Shown: positions 8,877 to 17,668 of the stretch, piece after piece
How positions within the stretch are numbered: position 1 is the first letter of the stretch
Layout of the letters: each line of letters starts with the position of its first letter
Source of the DNA: an uncultured Rhodoblastus sp.
Lineage (GTDB): Bacteria; Pseudomonadota; Alphaproteobacteria; Rhizobiales; Beijerinckiaceae
Assembly: GCF_903903185.1 (NCBI RefSeq)
Contig: NZ_CAIUXT010000242.1
Span: 1-45,785 of the forward strand
DNA: 45,785 bases
Direction: 5' to 3'
Position numbers and translations under genes: made by a program
Notes under the pieces: generated by a model
Seen by the model: the letters and a program-made list of their open reading frames with translations, nothing else
Database searches by the model: none
What the model was told of the DNA's origin: nothing

Positions 8877-9907
8877 GGCATCGCGCTTTTATCGCCGGCT
8901 GCGCCGGCCTTGCCCTCAGCGCCGACGAGCGCGCTTTTTTTGCGGAAGCGCGGCCCTGGGGGTTGATTTTGTTCCGGCGCAATATCGACCACCCCGATCA
9001 GGTGCGGGCGTTGACGGCTTCATTTCGCGACATCGTCGGCGATGGCGCCGCCGTCCTGGTCGACCAGGAGGGCGGCAGGGTGCAGCGCCTCAGCGGCCCG
9101 CATTGGCCCGCCTATCCGCCCGCCGCCGCGTTCGGCCGGATTTCGAATCGGATTTCTCGCAAATCGACGCCCGACGACGAAAAGCTCGCGACCGCCTCCG
9201 CCCGTCTCATCGCCCACGACCTGCGCGCCGTCGGCATCGACATCGACTGCCTGCCGGTGCTGGACACGCCCATGGCCGGCGCCCATGAAATCATCGGGGA
9301 TCGCGCCTATGGCGACAATCCCGCCGACGTGGCGCGCCTGGGTCGCGCCGCCGCGCTTGGCCTGATGGCGGGCGGGGTGATGCCGGTGATGAAACATATT
9401 CCCGGCCATGGCCGGGCGCTGGCCGACAGCCATCTCGAATTGCCGATTGTCGCGGCCTCGCGCGAAGAGCTTGAGCGCGATTTCGCGCCATTTCGCGCCA
9501 ATGCCGACCTTCCCGCGGCGATGACCGCGCATGTCGTCTATCGATCCATCGATGCGCAGTTTCCGGCCACCCATTCGCGCCTGGTGGTCGAGACCGTCAT
9601 TCGTGGCGAGATCGGCTTCGACGGCCTGCTGATCAGCGACGACCTGTCGATGCAGGCGCTCGATGACGGATTTTTCGAGCGTTCGGCTCGCTCTTTCGCC
9701 GCCGGTCTGGACCTTGCCCTGCATTGCAATGGCGATCTGAACGAGGCGGGGTCGGTGGCCCAGGCCGCGCCGCTGCTCAACGGCAAGGCGCTGGAGCGCG
9801 TTGCGCGCGCCCGCGCCAGCGTGGCCCGGCGTCATTCCGAGGCTTCGCCGTTCGATCCTGCGAAAGCGCGGGCCGAACTCACATCGGTTCTTGCGGCTTT
9901 GGCCTGA
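8873..9907 (+). CDS. nagZ: Beta-N-acetylhexosaminidase (family 3 glycoside hydrolase)
   Basis: The 344-residue cytosolic enzyme removes N-acetylglucosamine from anhydromuropeptides during cell-wall recycling. The conserved MKHIPGHGRALADSHLELP loop carries the catalytic His-Asp dyad (H175 is the first histidine after K174), and DQEGGRVQRL and the aspartate in LISDDLSM complete the family 3 signature. Length is normal. The start ATG 8873 fits the conserved N-terminus (RAFIAGCAGLALS) but lacks its own close ribosome site; see the four-codon frame just before it. An in-frame GTG at 8759 would add 38 residues of non-conserved sequence. It is followed by scpA and scpB. Confidence 0.93.
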   Translation: MRHRAFIAGCAGLALSADERAFFAEARPWGLILFRRNIDHPDQVRALTASFRDIVGDGAAVLVDQEGGRVQRLSGPHWPAYPPAAAFGRISNRISRKSTPDDEKLATASARLIAHDLRAVGIDIDCLPVLDTPMAGAHEIIGDRAYGDNPADVARLGRAAALGLMAGGVMPVMKHIPGHGRALADSHLELPIVAASREELERDFAPFRANADLPAAMTAHVVYRSIDAQFPATHSRLVVETVIRGEIGFDGLLISDDLSMQALDDGFFERSARSFAAGLDLALHCNGDLNEAGSVAQAAPLLNGKALERVARARASVARRHSEASPFDPAKARAELTSVLAALA

Positions 9908-9995
9908 TTCGCCCAGTCTGTCGGTTCGATTCGCGGCGCAGGCTTTGGAGCGGCGGCGGGGCGCGTTTGGAAAAGGGACGTTTGGAATAAGGTCG

Positions 9996-10823
9996 ATGGC
10001 GCGGCAGAAGGTCGATTCTTTGACGGAATTCGAGACGCAGGGCGGCGATACCCGGGATCGGGCGTCCGGCGACGCGGATTTTCGCGTAGATCTCGACGGC
10101 TACGAAGGGCCGCTCGACCTGCTGCTCGAATTGGCGCGCCGCCAGAAAGTCGATTTGAGCCGCATTTCCATCCTCGCCCTGGCCGAGCAATATCTCGAAT
10201 TCATCGAAGCGGCGCAACGGGTGCGGCTGGAGCTGGCCGCCGATTATCTGGTGATGGCGGCCTGGCTGGCCTATCTCAAGTCGCGCCTGCTGCTGCCGGC
10301 GCCGCCGAAGGGCGAGGAGCCCGACCCCGTAGAACTCGCCGCGAGCCTCGCCCAGCGGCTGCGCCGCCTTCAGGCGATCCGCGCGGCGGCGGCGCTGCTG
10401 ATGGAGCGCCCGCAACTCGACCGCGAGTTGTTTTTTCGCGGCGCCCCCGAAGGGCTCGACATCGTCAATGCGCCGCTCTACCGGGCGAGCCTGTTCGATC
10501 TCCTCTCCGCCTATGCGCGGCAGCGGCAGAAACAGGTCCTGTCCCACGTCTCGTTCAAGACCCGGCAGGTGTGGTCGCTGGCCGAAGCCCGCGAGGCGCT
10601 GGAGCGGCTGATTGGCCGGAGCGTGGAATGGAGCGCGCTCGACGATTATCTTCTGACCTGGGGCGCGACGCCGGCGCAGACGCGCACCATGCGCGCATCG
10701 ACTTTCTCGGCCTCGCTCGAAATGGTGCGGGAAGGGCTGATCGACCTGCGCCAGGACCGCGCCTTCGCGCCGCTCTGGGTGCGGCGAAAGCAGGAGCCGC
10801 CGCCGGCGATCGCGGCGGAATGA
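9996..10823 (+). CDS. scpA: Segregation and condensation protein A (ScpA kleisin)
   Basis: The 275-residue kleisin bridges SMC heads together with ScpB in the chromosome-condensing complex. The N-terminal region shows the ScpA hallmark DGYEGPLDLLLELARRQKVD, then the SILALAEQYLEFIE and LAADYLVMAAWLAYLKSRLLL helices that contact the SMC neck. The C-terminal winged-helix region runs to about residue 265. The ATG at 9996 begins the protein-like part; the frame is open further upstream across the end of nagZ. The stop overlaps the scpB start by four bases (ATGA), so the two subunits are probably translationally coupled. Confidence 0.95.
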   Translation: MARQKVDSLTEFETQGGDTRDRASGDADFRVDLDGYEGPLDLLLELARRQKVDLSRISILALAEQYLEFIEAAQRVRLELAADYLVMAAWLAYLKSRLLLPAPPKGEEPDPVELAASLAQRLRRLQAIRAAAALLMERPQLDRELFFRGAPEGLDIVNAPLYRASLFDLLSAYARQRQKQVLSHVSFKTRQVWSLAEAREALERLIGRSVEWSALDDYLLTWGATPAQTRTMRASTFSASLEMVREGLIDLRQDRAFAPLWVRRKQEPPPAIAAE

Positions 10824-11563
10824 TCATGGCGAAGAAGCAGCAGAAGGCGCTGTTCGATCTGGCGGCGCAGGACGCCGTCGATCTTCTGGCGCGCGCCAGG
10901 CCCGATGAGGCGATGCGGGAGAATATGCGTATTTGCGAGGCGCTGATTTTCGCCTCTACCGAGCCGCTGAGCGAGGAGGAAATGGTCAAGCGCCTTCCCG
11001 ACGGCGCGGATCTCTCCGCCGCTCTGGCCTATCTCAAGGCCGATTATTTTACGCGCGGCGTTCATCTCGTCCGGGTTGCGAAAAAGTGGATGTTCCGCAC
11101 CGCGCCCGATCTCGCCTGGGTGTTGCAGCGGGAAAAGAAGGACGCGAAGAAGCTTTCGCGCGCCGCGCTGGAGACTTTGGCCATCGTGGCCTATCACCAG
11201 CCGGCGACGCGCGCGGAAATCGAGGATATTCGCGGCGTGGCTTTGTCCAAGGGGACGATGGACGTCCTGCTGGAAACCGGCTGGGTGCGGCTGCGCGGAC
11301 GCCGCCGCGCGCCGGGACGGCCCGTCACCTATGGCACGACGGAAAGTTTTCTCGCGCAATTCGGTCTCGAACAGATTTCAGATCTGCCCGGCCTCGATGA
11401 GCTCAAGGGCGCCGGCCTGTTCGACGGCCGCCTGCCCAAGGGGTTTGGCGTGCCGCAACCGCGCGACGACGCTGACCTGACCGAGGACGAGGAGCCGCTG
11501 GGCGACCAACCGCTCGAGCAATCCTTCGCCGCCGACCTGCCGGAAGAGACGTCCGAGGAGTGA
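10820..11563 (+). CDS. scpB: Segregation and condensation protein B (ScpB)
   Basis: The 247-residue protein has the two winged-helix domains of ScpB: ICEALIFASTEPLSEEEM opens the first (about residue 37), and LSRAALETLAIVAYHQPATR with EIEDIRGV marks the second (about 110-140). It dimerises and binds the linker of ScpA in the SMC complex. The start ATG at 10820 overlaps the scpA stop; a second ATG at 10826 (MAKKQQ) is equally possible. The acidic C-terminal tail is common in alphaproteobacterial homologues. The tatABC genes that often follow scpB are not found here; an AT-rich stretch and a convergent helicase gene follow instead. Confidence 0.94.
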   Translation: MIMAKKQQKALFDLAAQDAVDLLARARPDEAMRENMRICEALIFASTEPLSEEEMVKRLPDGADLSAALAYLKADYFTRGVHLVRVAKKWMFRTAPDLAWVLQREKKDAKKLSRAALETLAIVAYHQPATRAEIEDIRGVALSKGTMDVLLETGWVRLRGRRRAPGRPVTYGTTESFLAQFGLEQISDLPGLDELKGAGLFDGRLPKGFGVPQPRDDADLTEDEEPLGDQPLEQSFAADLPEETSEE

Positions 11564-11818
11564 GGCAAAACTTAATCAAAAGCTTTAATTATGTCTTTTA
11601 AGTCTATATTTTTAAACACGTTCTCTTTCTGATCTCATGTGATTTTGCAGCAATTTTTTCGTAACCAAAATTCGTCCTGCCCGGCCATAGCCTGCCGGGA
11701 GACGGGCGTCTTTCGACACCCTGTGCGCCAGGCCGCCACGCTCAAATCCGAAGGTTGAGCGCAAGCGTCGCCGCGCGGATGGCGGACGCGCCCGGCCATA
11801 ACGATGGTCGTCGGCAAA
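11564..11818. other. AT-rich intergenic stretch between convergent scpB and helicase genes
   Basis: The first 80 bases are clearly AT-rich against a GC-rich background. A CCCGGC/GCCGGG inverted repeat occurs at 11680-11685 and 11694-11699, without a T-run. No gene is visible. Standard termination for scpB cannot be pinned to one hairpin. Confidence 0.4.
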
Positions 11819-13528
11819 TTAGCGCGGCTTCCTCGGCTTTTTCTCGGTGTTGGCGGGGGCGGGCGCCTCGCGATCGAGCCGCTCGACGCCGACCTTGTCG
11901 CCGCCGGGGCGGCGCATGTTCTTCAAAAAGGCGCTGGCTGCCTCGCCCGAAATCTCGACATTGGTCTCATTGGGGAAAATGCGGATCGCGCCGATGTCGG
12001 CGCGGTTCACGCCGCCCTTGCGGCACAGCATCGGCAACAGCCATTTCGGATCGGCGTTCTTGGCCCGGCCGATGTCGAGCCGGAACCAGATCGCGCCGGG
12101 CATCGGCTCCTTGTGGGATTTGGCGCCCTTGCCCGGCGAAAAGTCTGTTGGCCGGCGCGGCGAAGACTCGAACCCGGGATCGGCGACCTCCTCAGCCGTC
12201 GGCAGGCGGGAGCGCAGCATGCGGGCCAGCGTCGCGGCGATTTTTTCGGGTCCCAACTCGCTCAGCAGCAGGTCTGCCAGTTCGCTGTCGTCCTCGCTGC
12301 TTTCCTCGGCCAGAACCGCGTCCTGCAGAATCCGGCGGCGGTCGAGCTGCCTGATCTCCTCGGCGGTCGGCGGCGCCCCCCATTCGACCTGCACATGGGC
12401 GCCCGAAATGAGGTTTTCGGCGCGGCGTCGCGCCTTGGGCGGCACCAGCAGCACGCTGACGCCCTTGCGCCCGGCGCGGCCGGTGCGGCCCGAGCGATGT
12501 TGCAGAGCTTCGGCGTCATGCGGCAGGTCGGCGTGGATGACGAGTCCGACGGTCGGCAGGTCGAGCCCGCGCGCCGCGACATCGGTGGCGACGCAGACCC
12601 GCGCCCTGCCGTCGCGCAGCGCCGCCATCGACAGGTTGCGCTCGTGCTGGCTCAATTCGCCTGACAGCAAGGCGGCGGAAAAGCCGCGCTCCTGGAGAAT
12701 CGCCTGCAAGTGGCGCACCGAATCGCGGGTGTTGCAGAACACGATGGCCGTCGGCGACTCATAGTAGCGCAGCAGATTGACCACGGCCTTCTCGGTCTCG
12801 CGCGGATCGACGCGCACCGCGCGATATTCGATGTCGGCATGGCTGGCCGCCTCGCCCGCCGCTTCGATGCGCAAGGCGTTGCGCTGGTATTTCCTGGCCA
12901 GAGCGGCGATGCTTTTCGGCATGGTCGCCGAAAACATCAGCGTGCGTCGGCTTTCCGGCGTCGAGTCGAGGATGAATTCGAGATCCTCGCGAAACCCCAT
13001 GTCGAGCATTTCATCGGCTTCGTCGAGCACCACCGCGGCAAGCTGCGACGTGTCGAATGCGTTGCGCTCGATATGGTCGCGCAAGCGCCCCGGCGTGCCG
13101 ACGACGATATGGGCGCCTTGTTGCAGGGCGCGGCGCTCGGCGCGCTGGTCCATGCCGCCGACGCAAGAGACGATGCGCGCGCCGGCATGGAGATAGAGCC
13201 ATTGCAACTCGCGCGCGACCTGAAGCGCCAGTTCGCGGGTCGGGGCGATCACCAGGCCGAGCGGCGCGTTGGCCTCCACGACTTTCTCGCCGGAGCCGAT
13301 CAGCTCCGCGCCCATGGCGAGGCCGAAAGCCACGGTCTTGCCGGAACCGGTCTGGGCGGACACCAGAATGTCGCGCCCCTCCGCTTCGGGCCGCAGCACG
13401 GCGGTCTGGACCGGGGTGGGTTGTTGGTAATCATGCTCGCGAAGTGCGCGCGCCAGCGGCGGGCTGGCTTTTTCGAAGGTCAAGGCGGGGCCGATCTGTT
13501 TTTGCAAGCGACGCGGCGCGACGCTCAT
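11819..13528 (-). CDS. DEAD-box ATP-dependent RNA helicase with DbpA-type RNA-binding domain
   Basis: The 569-residue helicase has all core motifs: Q motif around F18-Q41 (PTPVQ), motif I AQTGSGKT (58-65), PTREL (97-101), motif II DEAD (169-172), motif III SAT (200-202), and HRSGRTGRAGR near 350. The C-terminal region from about 480 to 550 matches the DbpA RNA-recognition domain (MLCRKGGVNRADIGAIRIF). Such enzymes remodel rRNA during ribosome assembly or structured mRNA in the cytosol. The tail is basic (KKPRKPR). The start ATG 13528 begins the family-like sequence. It is transcribed in the same direction as trpE, 199 bases downstream of it. Confidence 0.94.
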   Translation of the reverse strand: MSVAPRRLQKQIGPALTFEKASPPLARALREHDYQQPTPVQTAVLRPEAEGRDILVSAQTGSGKTVAFGLAMGAELIGSGEKVVEANAPLGLVIAPTRELALQVARELQWLYLHAGARIVSCVGGMDQRAERRALQQGAHIVVGTPGRLRDHIERNAFDTSQLAAVVLDEADEMLDMGFREDLEFILDSTPESRRTLMFSATMPKSIAALARKYQRNALRIEAAGEAASHADIEYRAVRVDPRETEKAVVNLLRYYESPTAIVFCNTRDSVRHLQAILQERGFSAALLSGELSQHERNLSMAALRDGRARVCVATDVAARGLDLPTVGLVIHADLPHDAEALQHRSGRTGRAGRKGVSVLLVPPKARRRAENLISGAHVQVEWGAPPTAEEIRQLDRRRILQDAVLAEESSEDDSELADLLLSELGPEKIAATLARMLRSRLPTAEEVADPGFESSPRRPTDFSPGKGAKSHKEPMPGAIWFRLDIGRAKNADPKWLLPMLCRKGGVNRADIGAIRIFPNETNVEISGEAASAFLKNMRRPGGDKVGVERLDREAPAPANTEKKPRKPR

Positions 13529-13727
13529 ATTCTTGTTTTACGGGCATATATCGCCCCTCATAGCGCGCAGCGCAAGCCATGATGCGGTCCATTGCGCGGC
13601 TCGCGGACAGGTCGTTGGCTTCGCCGAAGCCAGGCGCGAAGCGCGAAAAGCGCTACATTCGACGGGCGCCTGAGCGCGCCCGATGGCTGGTGGTGACAGC
13701 CTTTTTTTGGGGCCGCCATCGCCGGCA

Positions 13728-15275
13728 TTATTGCCCGCGCTTCACCGTCGAGGCGAAGCGCAAAGCCTCCTCGGCGGCGCGAAACAGCGCGCGCGCCTTG
13801 TTGACGCATTCGCGCTGTTCGCTCGCCGGATCGGAATCATAGACGATGCCGGCGCCGGCCTGCACATGCATGTTGCCGTCCTTGACCACGGAAGTGCGCA
13901 GCACGATGCAGGTGTCCATTTCGCCCGAGGCGCCGAAATAGCCGATGCAGCCGCCGTAAATGCCGCGCTTGTCGCGTTCCAGTTCGTCGATGATTTCCAT
14001 CGCCCGCACCTTTGGGGCGCCCGAAACCGTGCCGGCGGGAAAGCCGGCGGCCAGAGCGTCGATGACGTCATGGGAGGGGTCGAGCCGGCCTTCGACATTG
14101 GAGACGATATGCATGACATGGCTGTAGCGCTCGACGGTAAAACGCTCGGTCACTTCCACCGTGCCGATTTCCGCCACTCGCCCGACATCGTTGCGGCCAA
14201 GGTCGAGCAGCATCAGATGTTCGGCGCGCTCCTTCTCGTCGGCGAGCAATTCGCGCTCCAGCGCCTCGTCCTGCGCTCGGGTTTCGCCACGCCAGCGCGT
14301 CCCGGCGATGGGCCGGATCGTCACCTTGCCCTCGCGCGCGCGCACCAGGATTTCCGGGCTGGAGCAGACGATCTGGAAACCGCCGAAATCGAGATAGCAC
14401 AGATAGGGCGCGGGATTGACCCGCCGCAAGGCCCGGTAAAGCGCGAAGGCCGGAAGCTGGAACGGGGAGGTGAAGCGCTGCGACAGCACGACCTGGAAAA
14501 TATCGCCGGCGCGAATATAGGCCTTGGCCTGTTCGACCATTTCCAAAAATTGCGCCTCGGTCGTATTCGAGACCGGGGGGCAGCTTTGCAGCAGCGGCGC
14601 GTCCTGCGCCTGGGCCTCGGTGCGAAGGGGCCCCTCCAGCAAGGCGACCAGCGATTCGAGCCGCGCTATGGCGCTTTCATGGGCCGCTTTGGCGTGGACT
14701 CCCGGTTGCGGGCGCACGGGCGTCACCAGCGAAATCTCGTCGCGCACCGAATCGAACACCGCCATCAGGGTCGGGCGCACCAGCAGCGCGTCCGGCGTGC
14801 CGATCGGATCGGGTTTCGCGGGCGCCAGCCGCTCCATCTCTCGCACCATGTCATAGCCAAGATAGCCAAACACCCCGGCGGCCATCGGCGGCAGGTCGCA
14901 AGTTCCTTTCCCTTCGGAGGGAATCGCCGATTCGTCGAGCAGCAGGCGCAGCGCGTCGAGCGGCTTTTCCGTGCAGGGGACGAAAGCGTCGCGGTCCAGC
15001 CGAACGGCCCGGTTGATCTCGGCCTTGCCGTCGATCACGCGGAAAATCACGTCCGGATCGAGACCGATCATCGAATAGCGGCCGCGCGCCGCGCCACCTT
15101 CGACCGATTCGAGCAGGAACACATCGCCCTCGCGCCCGCTCGACAGCTTTAGAAACGCCGAGACCGGGGTTTCGAGATCTGCGACCAGCGTCAGGCTGAC
15201 CAGCGAGGGTTCGCCCGCCTCGTACCGCGCGGCGAAAGCGTCGAATTCGGGCAGGAACATCGCCGTGCCGCTCAC
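13728..15275 (-). CDS. trpE: Anthranilate synthase component I
   Basis: The 515-residue enzyme makes anthranilate from chorismate with ammonia from the glutaminase subunit TrpG, the first step of tryptophan synthesis. The tryptophan feedback site LLES lies in FLLESVEGG near the N-terminus. The chorismate-binding core has AGDIFQVVLSQRF, GTRWRGET and GTVSGAPKVRAMEIIDELE. This is a stand-alone TrpE, not the TrpE-TrpG fusion found in some rhizobia. The GTG start at 15275 overlaps the ppiD stop (GTGA), implying translational coupling; an internal ATG at 15260 is the alternative. No trpG follows, the helicase gene coming next. Confidence 0.95.
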   Translation of the reverse strand: MSGTAMFLPEFDAFAARYEAGEPSLVSLTLVADLETPVSAFLKLSSGREGDVFLLESVEGGAARGRYSMIGLDPDVIFRVIDGKAEINRAVRLDRDAFVPCTEKPLDALRLLLDESAIPSEGKGTCDLPPMAAGVFGYLGYDMVREMERLAPAKPDPIGTPDALLVRPTLMAVFDSVRDEISLVTPVRPQPGVHAKAAHESAIARLESLVALLEGPLRTEAQAQDAPLLQSCPPVSNTTEAQFLEMVEQAKAYIRAGDIFQVVLSQRFTSPFQLPAFALYRALRRVNPAPYLCYLDFGGFQIVCSSPEILVRAREGKVTIRPIAGTRWRGETRAQDEALERELLADEKERAEHLMLLDLGRNDVGRVAEIGTVEVTERFTVERYSHVMHIVSNVEGRLDPSHDVIDALAAGFPAGTVSGAPKVRAMEIIDELERDKRGIYGGCIGYFGASGEMDTCIVLRTSVVKDGNMHVQAGAGIVYDSDPASEQRECVNKARALFRAAEEALRFASTVKRGQ

Positions 15276-17182
15276 TGTTGCGCGCCGATGGCGGCGCGCA
15301 GCGCGGCCTGATTGACCTTGGCGCCCAATTGCATTTGCAGGCCCCCGACAAATTGTTCGAGCAGATCGTCGGCGTTGGAGGCCTCAAGCTGCGGCGCCAC
15401 CGCGACGAGTTGCGGGTTGGCGCGGTCGAGCGGCGGCGTGACGGCGTCGGTGACCTTGAGCACCACGCGCGAACCCTTTTCGCCCAGCGCCACGCCGGCG
15501 GCGCCGACCGGCAGGCCGAAGATTTGCGCCACCACGGCCTCGGTCAGGCCGGGAGCGCCCGTCCGCTTGACGCCCTGCGCCGTGCGCGGCTCGACGCCAT
15601 TGGCGGCGGCAAGCGCCGCGAGCGAGGCGCCGGAATCGATCTGGCGCGCCAGTTCATTGGCCCGGGCGGCGAGATCGCGCTGGGCGTTGGCTTCGCGCAG
15701 CGACTGGATTACGGCGGGCTTGACCTCGTCGAGCGTCGGCTGTCGCGAGGGCTCGATGGCGACCACCTCGAACCAGGAGAATCCGCCGTCCTTGCGCGAA
15801 ACCGAATCATTATCGACGCCGACATCGGAGGCGAAGATCGCCTTGACCAGGTCCGAAGCGCCGGCAAGCGCCGGAATGGGCGCGGTCTTGCTCAATACCG
15901 CCTGGCCCTCGCCGGCGGCGTCGGTGACATAGGTCTGGGTTTTGAGGCCGAGCGCCTCGGCGGCCTGCTCAAGGGTCTTGCCGGCGGAGCGAAGATCCTC
16001 GATCCTGTCGTGCAGTTTCTGCGCCTCGCCCTTCGCCGCGCCCTGCGCGAGTTCGGCCTTGATCTGCTCCTTGACCTCACCGAATCCTCTGGTCAAGCCC
16101 GGCTCGATTCCCTTGACTTCCAGCAGGACCCAGCCGAACTGGCCCTGCACCGGGGCGGTGACGCCCGGACGGGGCAGGGCGAAGGCGGCCTCGGCCACGG
16201 CCTTGTCGAACAGGTCGGCTTTGGTCGTCACGGCGAGATCGGCGAGCACGCCGCCGGCCTGCCTGTCGGCGGCGACCGCCTCGAAGGATTCGCCTTTGGC
16301 GATGCGCGAGGCGGATTTTTCCGCCGCCTCGCGCGAGGAAAAAGTCAATTGCGCGATGGCGCGCTTTTCCGGCGCGGCAAAGCGTTGGGCGGCGTTGAGG
16401 TCATAGAATTTCTGCGCGGCTTCATCCGCGATCGGCAGGGTTTTGGCGATTTCGGCCGGTGAGGCGACCAGCAGATTGACCTTGCGGTATTGCGGCGTGC
16501 GGTAGGCGTCGCGGCGCAGGTCGTAGTAAGCCTTGATCGCCTCCTCGTCGGGCGCCGCCGTCAGGCTGGCGTCGGCGGCGGGAAGGACGAAATAATCCGC
16601 CTTGCGGGTCTCGTTGGCGAAAATATTGATCGCGGCGAGCAGGACGTCCGGCAGTTGGAGCCCTCCGGTGACGGCGACGGCGATCTGCCGGCGCAACGAA
16701 GCCTGCCGCTGTTCGCGCACATAGCCGGCTTCCGTATAGCCATTGTCGCGCAGCAATTCGTCCATCCGGGCCTGGTCGAAGACGCCGGTTAATCCGGCAA
16801 ACGTCTTGTCGGCCTTGATGATCCTGGCGATTTCCGCGTCGGAGGCGGCGAGCCCGAGCTTTTGCGCCTCCTGGTCGAGCGCCGCGCCGGTCAGAAGCCG
16901 GGCGAGCACCTGGCGGTCGAGGCCCATGCGCAGAGCCTCGTCATTGGTGACGGGTCGGCGCGCCTGACGCTGGAGACGCTGCAATTCGTTCTGATATTCG
17001 CCGCGAAATTGCTGGACGCCGATTTCCTCGGCGCCGATCGTCGCGATCTGATGGGCGCGGAAATTGGTGAAGACGTCGCGAATGCCGAAAAAGCCGAAGC
17101 CGACCACAATCAGTCCGGCGAAGATCGCAAGGATCGTCCGGCCAACAAAGTTCTTCGACATGACACGCAGGCCACCGAGCAT
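15272..17182 (-). CDS. ppiD: PpiD-like membrane-anchored periplasmic peptidyl-prolyl isomerase/chaperone
   Basis: The 636-residue protein has a short cytosolic N-terminus, one transmembrane helix at about residues 17-38 (ILAIFAGLIVVGFGFFGI), a SurA_N-like chaperone region (about 45-200) and a PPIC-type parvulin domain around 260-370 ending FGWVLLEVKGIEPGLTRG. It assists folding of exported proteins near the SecYEG exit. Length and layout agree with PpiD/SurA_N proteins of the order. The start is ATG at 17182. It heads a two-gene unit with trpE, an order known from alphaproteobacteria, and is preceded by a leader with overlapping hairpins. Confidence 0.9.
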   Translation of the reverse strand: MLGGLRVMSKNFVGRTILAIFAGLIVVGFGFFGIRDVFTNFRAHQIATIGAEEIGVQQFRGEYQNELQRLQRQARRPVTNDEALRMGLDRQVLARLLTGAALDQEAQKLGLAASDAEIARIIKADKTFAGLTGVFDQARMDELLRDNGYTEAGYVREQRQASLRRQIAVAVTGGLQLPDVLLAAINIFANETRKADYFVLPAADASLTAAPDEEAIKAYYDLRRDAYRTPQYRKVNLLVASPAEIAKTLPIADEAAQKFYDLNAAQRFAAPEKRAIAQLTFSSREAAEKSASRIAKGESFEAVAADRQAGGVLADLAVTTKADLFDKAVAEAAFALPRPGVTAPVQGQFGWVLLEVKGIEPGLTRGFGEVKEQIKAELAQGAAKGEAQKLHDRIEDLRSAGKTLEQAAEALGLKTQTYVTDAAGEGQAVLSKTAPIPALAGASDLVKAIFASDVGVDNDSVSRKDGGFSWFEVVAIEPSRQPTLDEVKPAVIQSLREANAQRDLAARANELARQIDSGASLAALAAANGVEPRTAQGVKRTGAPGLTEAVVAQIFGLPVGAAGVALGEKGSRVVLKVTDAVTPPLDRANPQLVAVAPQLEASNADDLLEQFVGGLQMQLGAKVNQAALRAAIGAQQ

Positions 17183-17241
17183 GGATTTTCTCTTGGTATG
17201 CGCCGTGGGGCGCGCTGGGAACAGTTGGACGCCGATCGTGC

Positions 17242-17310
17242 GACGGGCCTTAAAAACAAGCCCGTCTTTTCGACGGGCTTTGGCGGCGGACTATAGAAAC
17301 GCCAAAGCCC
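17242..17310 (-). promoter_or_regulatory. Leader with three mutually exclusive hairpins before ppiD-trpE
   Basis: Read on the minus strand, three stems overlap. Stem 1 is an 11-bp perfect repeat (17300-17310 with 17275-17285). Stem 2 is a 9-bp perfect repeat (17272-17280 with 17258-17266, loop of five) followed at once by GTTTTT, a terminator form. Stem 3 pairs 17260-17266 with 17242-17248 (7 bp) and would break stem 2. Such competing stems suggest attenuation of ppiD-trpE. No leader peptide with tryptophan codons was found. If the promoter at 17290-17318 is used, only stems 2 and 3 are in the transcript. Confidence 0.45.
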
Positions 17311-17318
17311 GCGCGCAA
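17290..17318 (-). promoter_or_regulatory. Candidate promoter for ppiD-trpE
   Basis: On the minus strand TTGCGC (17313-17318) and TATAGT (17290-17295) are separated by 17 bases. The -10 matches consensus at five of six positions, the -35 at three. Transcription would begin near 17283 and give a leader of about 100 bases carrying the terminator-like hairpin near its 5' end. Confidence 0.4.
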
Positions 17319-17394
17319 TCCACTTGCCGCGAGAGAATGCGAGAGAATGAATGAGGGTTTGGCGAGGATTTGCGAAGCGGAAGCGGCTCGGCAA

Positions 17395-17438
17395 GCTGGC
17401 AGCCCCTTTCCCCCTTCAACTGAGGGGAAAGGGCCAGC
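17395..17438. repeat. REP-like long hairpin
   Basis: A perfect 10-bp stem (CCCTTTCCCC at 17404-17413 with GGGGAAAGGG at 17424-17433) is extended by GCTGG/CCAGC (17395-17399, 17434-17438) across a four-base bulge. Its form resembles dispersed palindromic units of alphaproteobacterial genomes; only one copy is in this window. Confidence 0.55.
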
Positions 17439-17480
17439 CTTCCGGCTAGCGTTCCAGGTCTACGAACTCAGACTAACAAT

Positions 17481-17623
17481 GCCGTCATGCCCGTGCCTGT
17501 CACGGGCATCCACGCCGTGTCAAAGCTTCATCGGCAACGGAAATGCACGAATCTGCGGGTTCTTCGAGGAACATCGCCGGCTCGTTGGCGTGGAGATGGC
17601 CGTGACAAGCACGGCCATGACGC
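17481..17623. repeat. Inverted pair of palindromic repeat units (MITE- or BIME-like)
   Basis: The unit at 17481-17516 (a TGCCCGTG/CACGGGCA palindrome followed by TCCACGCC) recurs inverted at 17587-17623, with about 70 unique bases between. Each unit folds alone and the two can pair with each other. Sequences with this TGCCCG...CGGGCA pattern are dispersed in many alphaproteobacteria. It lies just after the stop of the unrecognised gene at 17669. Confidence 0.7.
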
Positions 17624-17668
17624 TCCCGAGCATCAAAGTTAAACCGGGTTCGGAGCCCCGGCTTGGAT

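Larger units (their letters stand above)
17183..17668. other. Gene-free stretch with promoter, leader hairpins and two palindromic repeats
   Basis: These 486 bases hold the ppiD leader, a REP-like hairpin at 17395-17438 and an inverted pair of palindromes at 17481-17623. Open frames here show no ribosome site or protein-like composition. Confidence 0.6.

Noticed and set aside
13685-13708. Plus-strand hairpin GGCTG/CAGCC followed by seven T
   Set aside because: It has the form of a terminator but no plus-strand gene lies upstream for nearly 2 kb; probably chance.
17286-17330. Possible trp leader peptide before the ppiD hairpins
   Set aside because: A minus-strand GTG frame of ten codons ends in the loop of stem 1 but has no Trp codon and overlaps the likely promoter.
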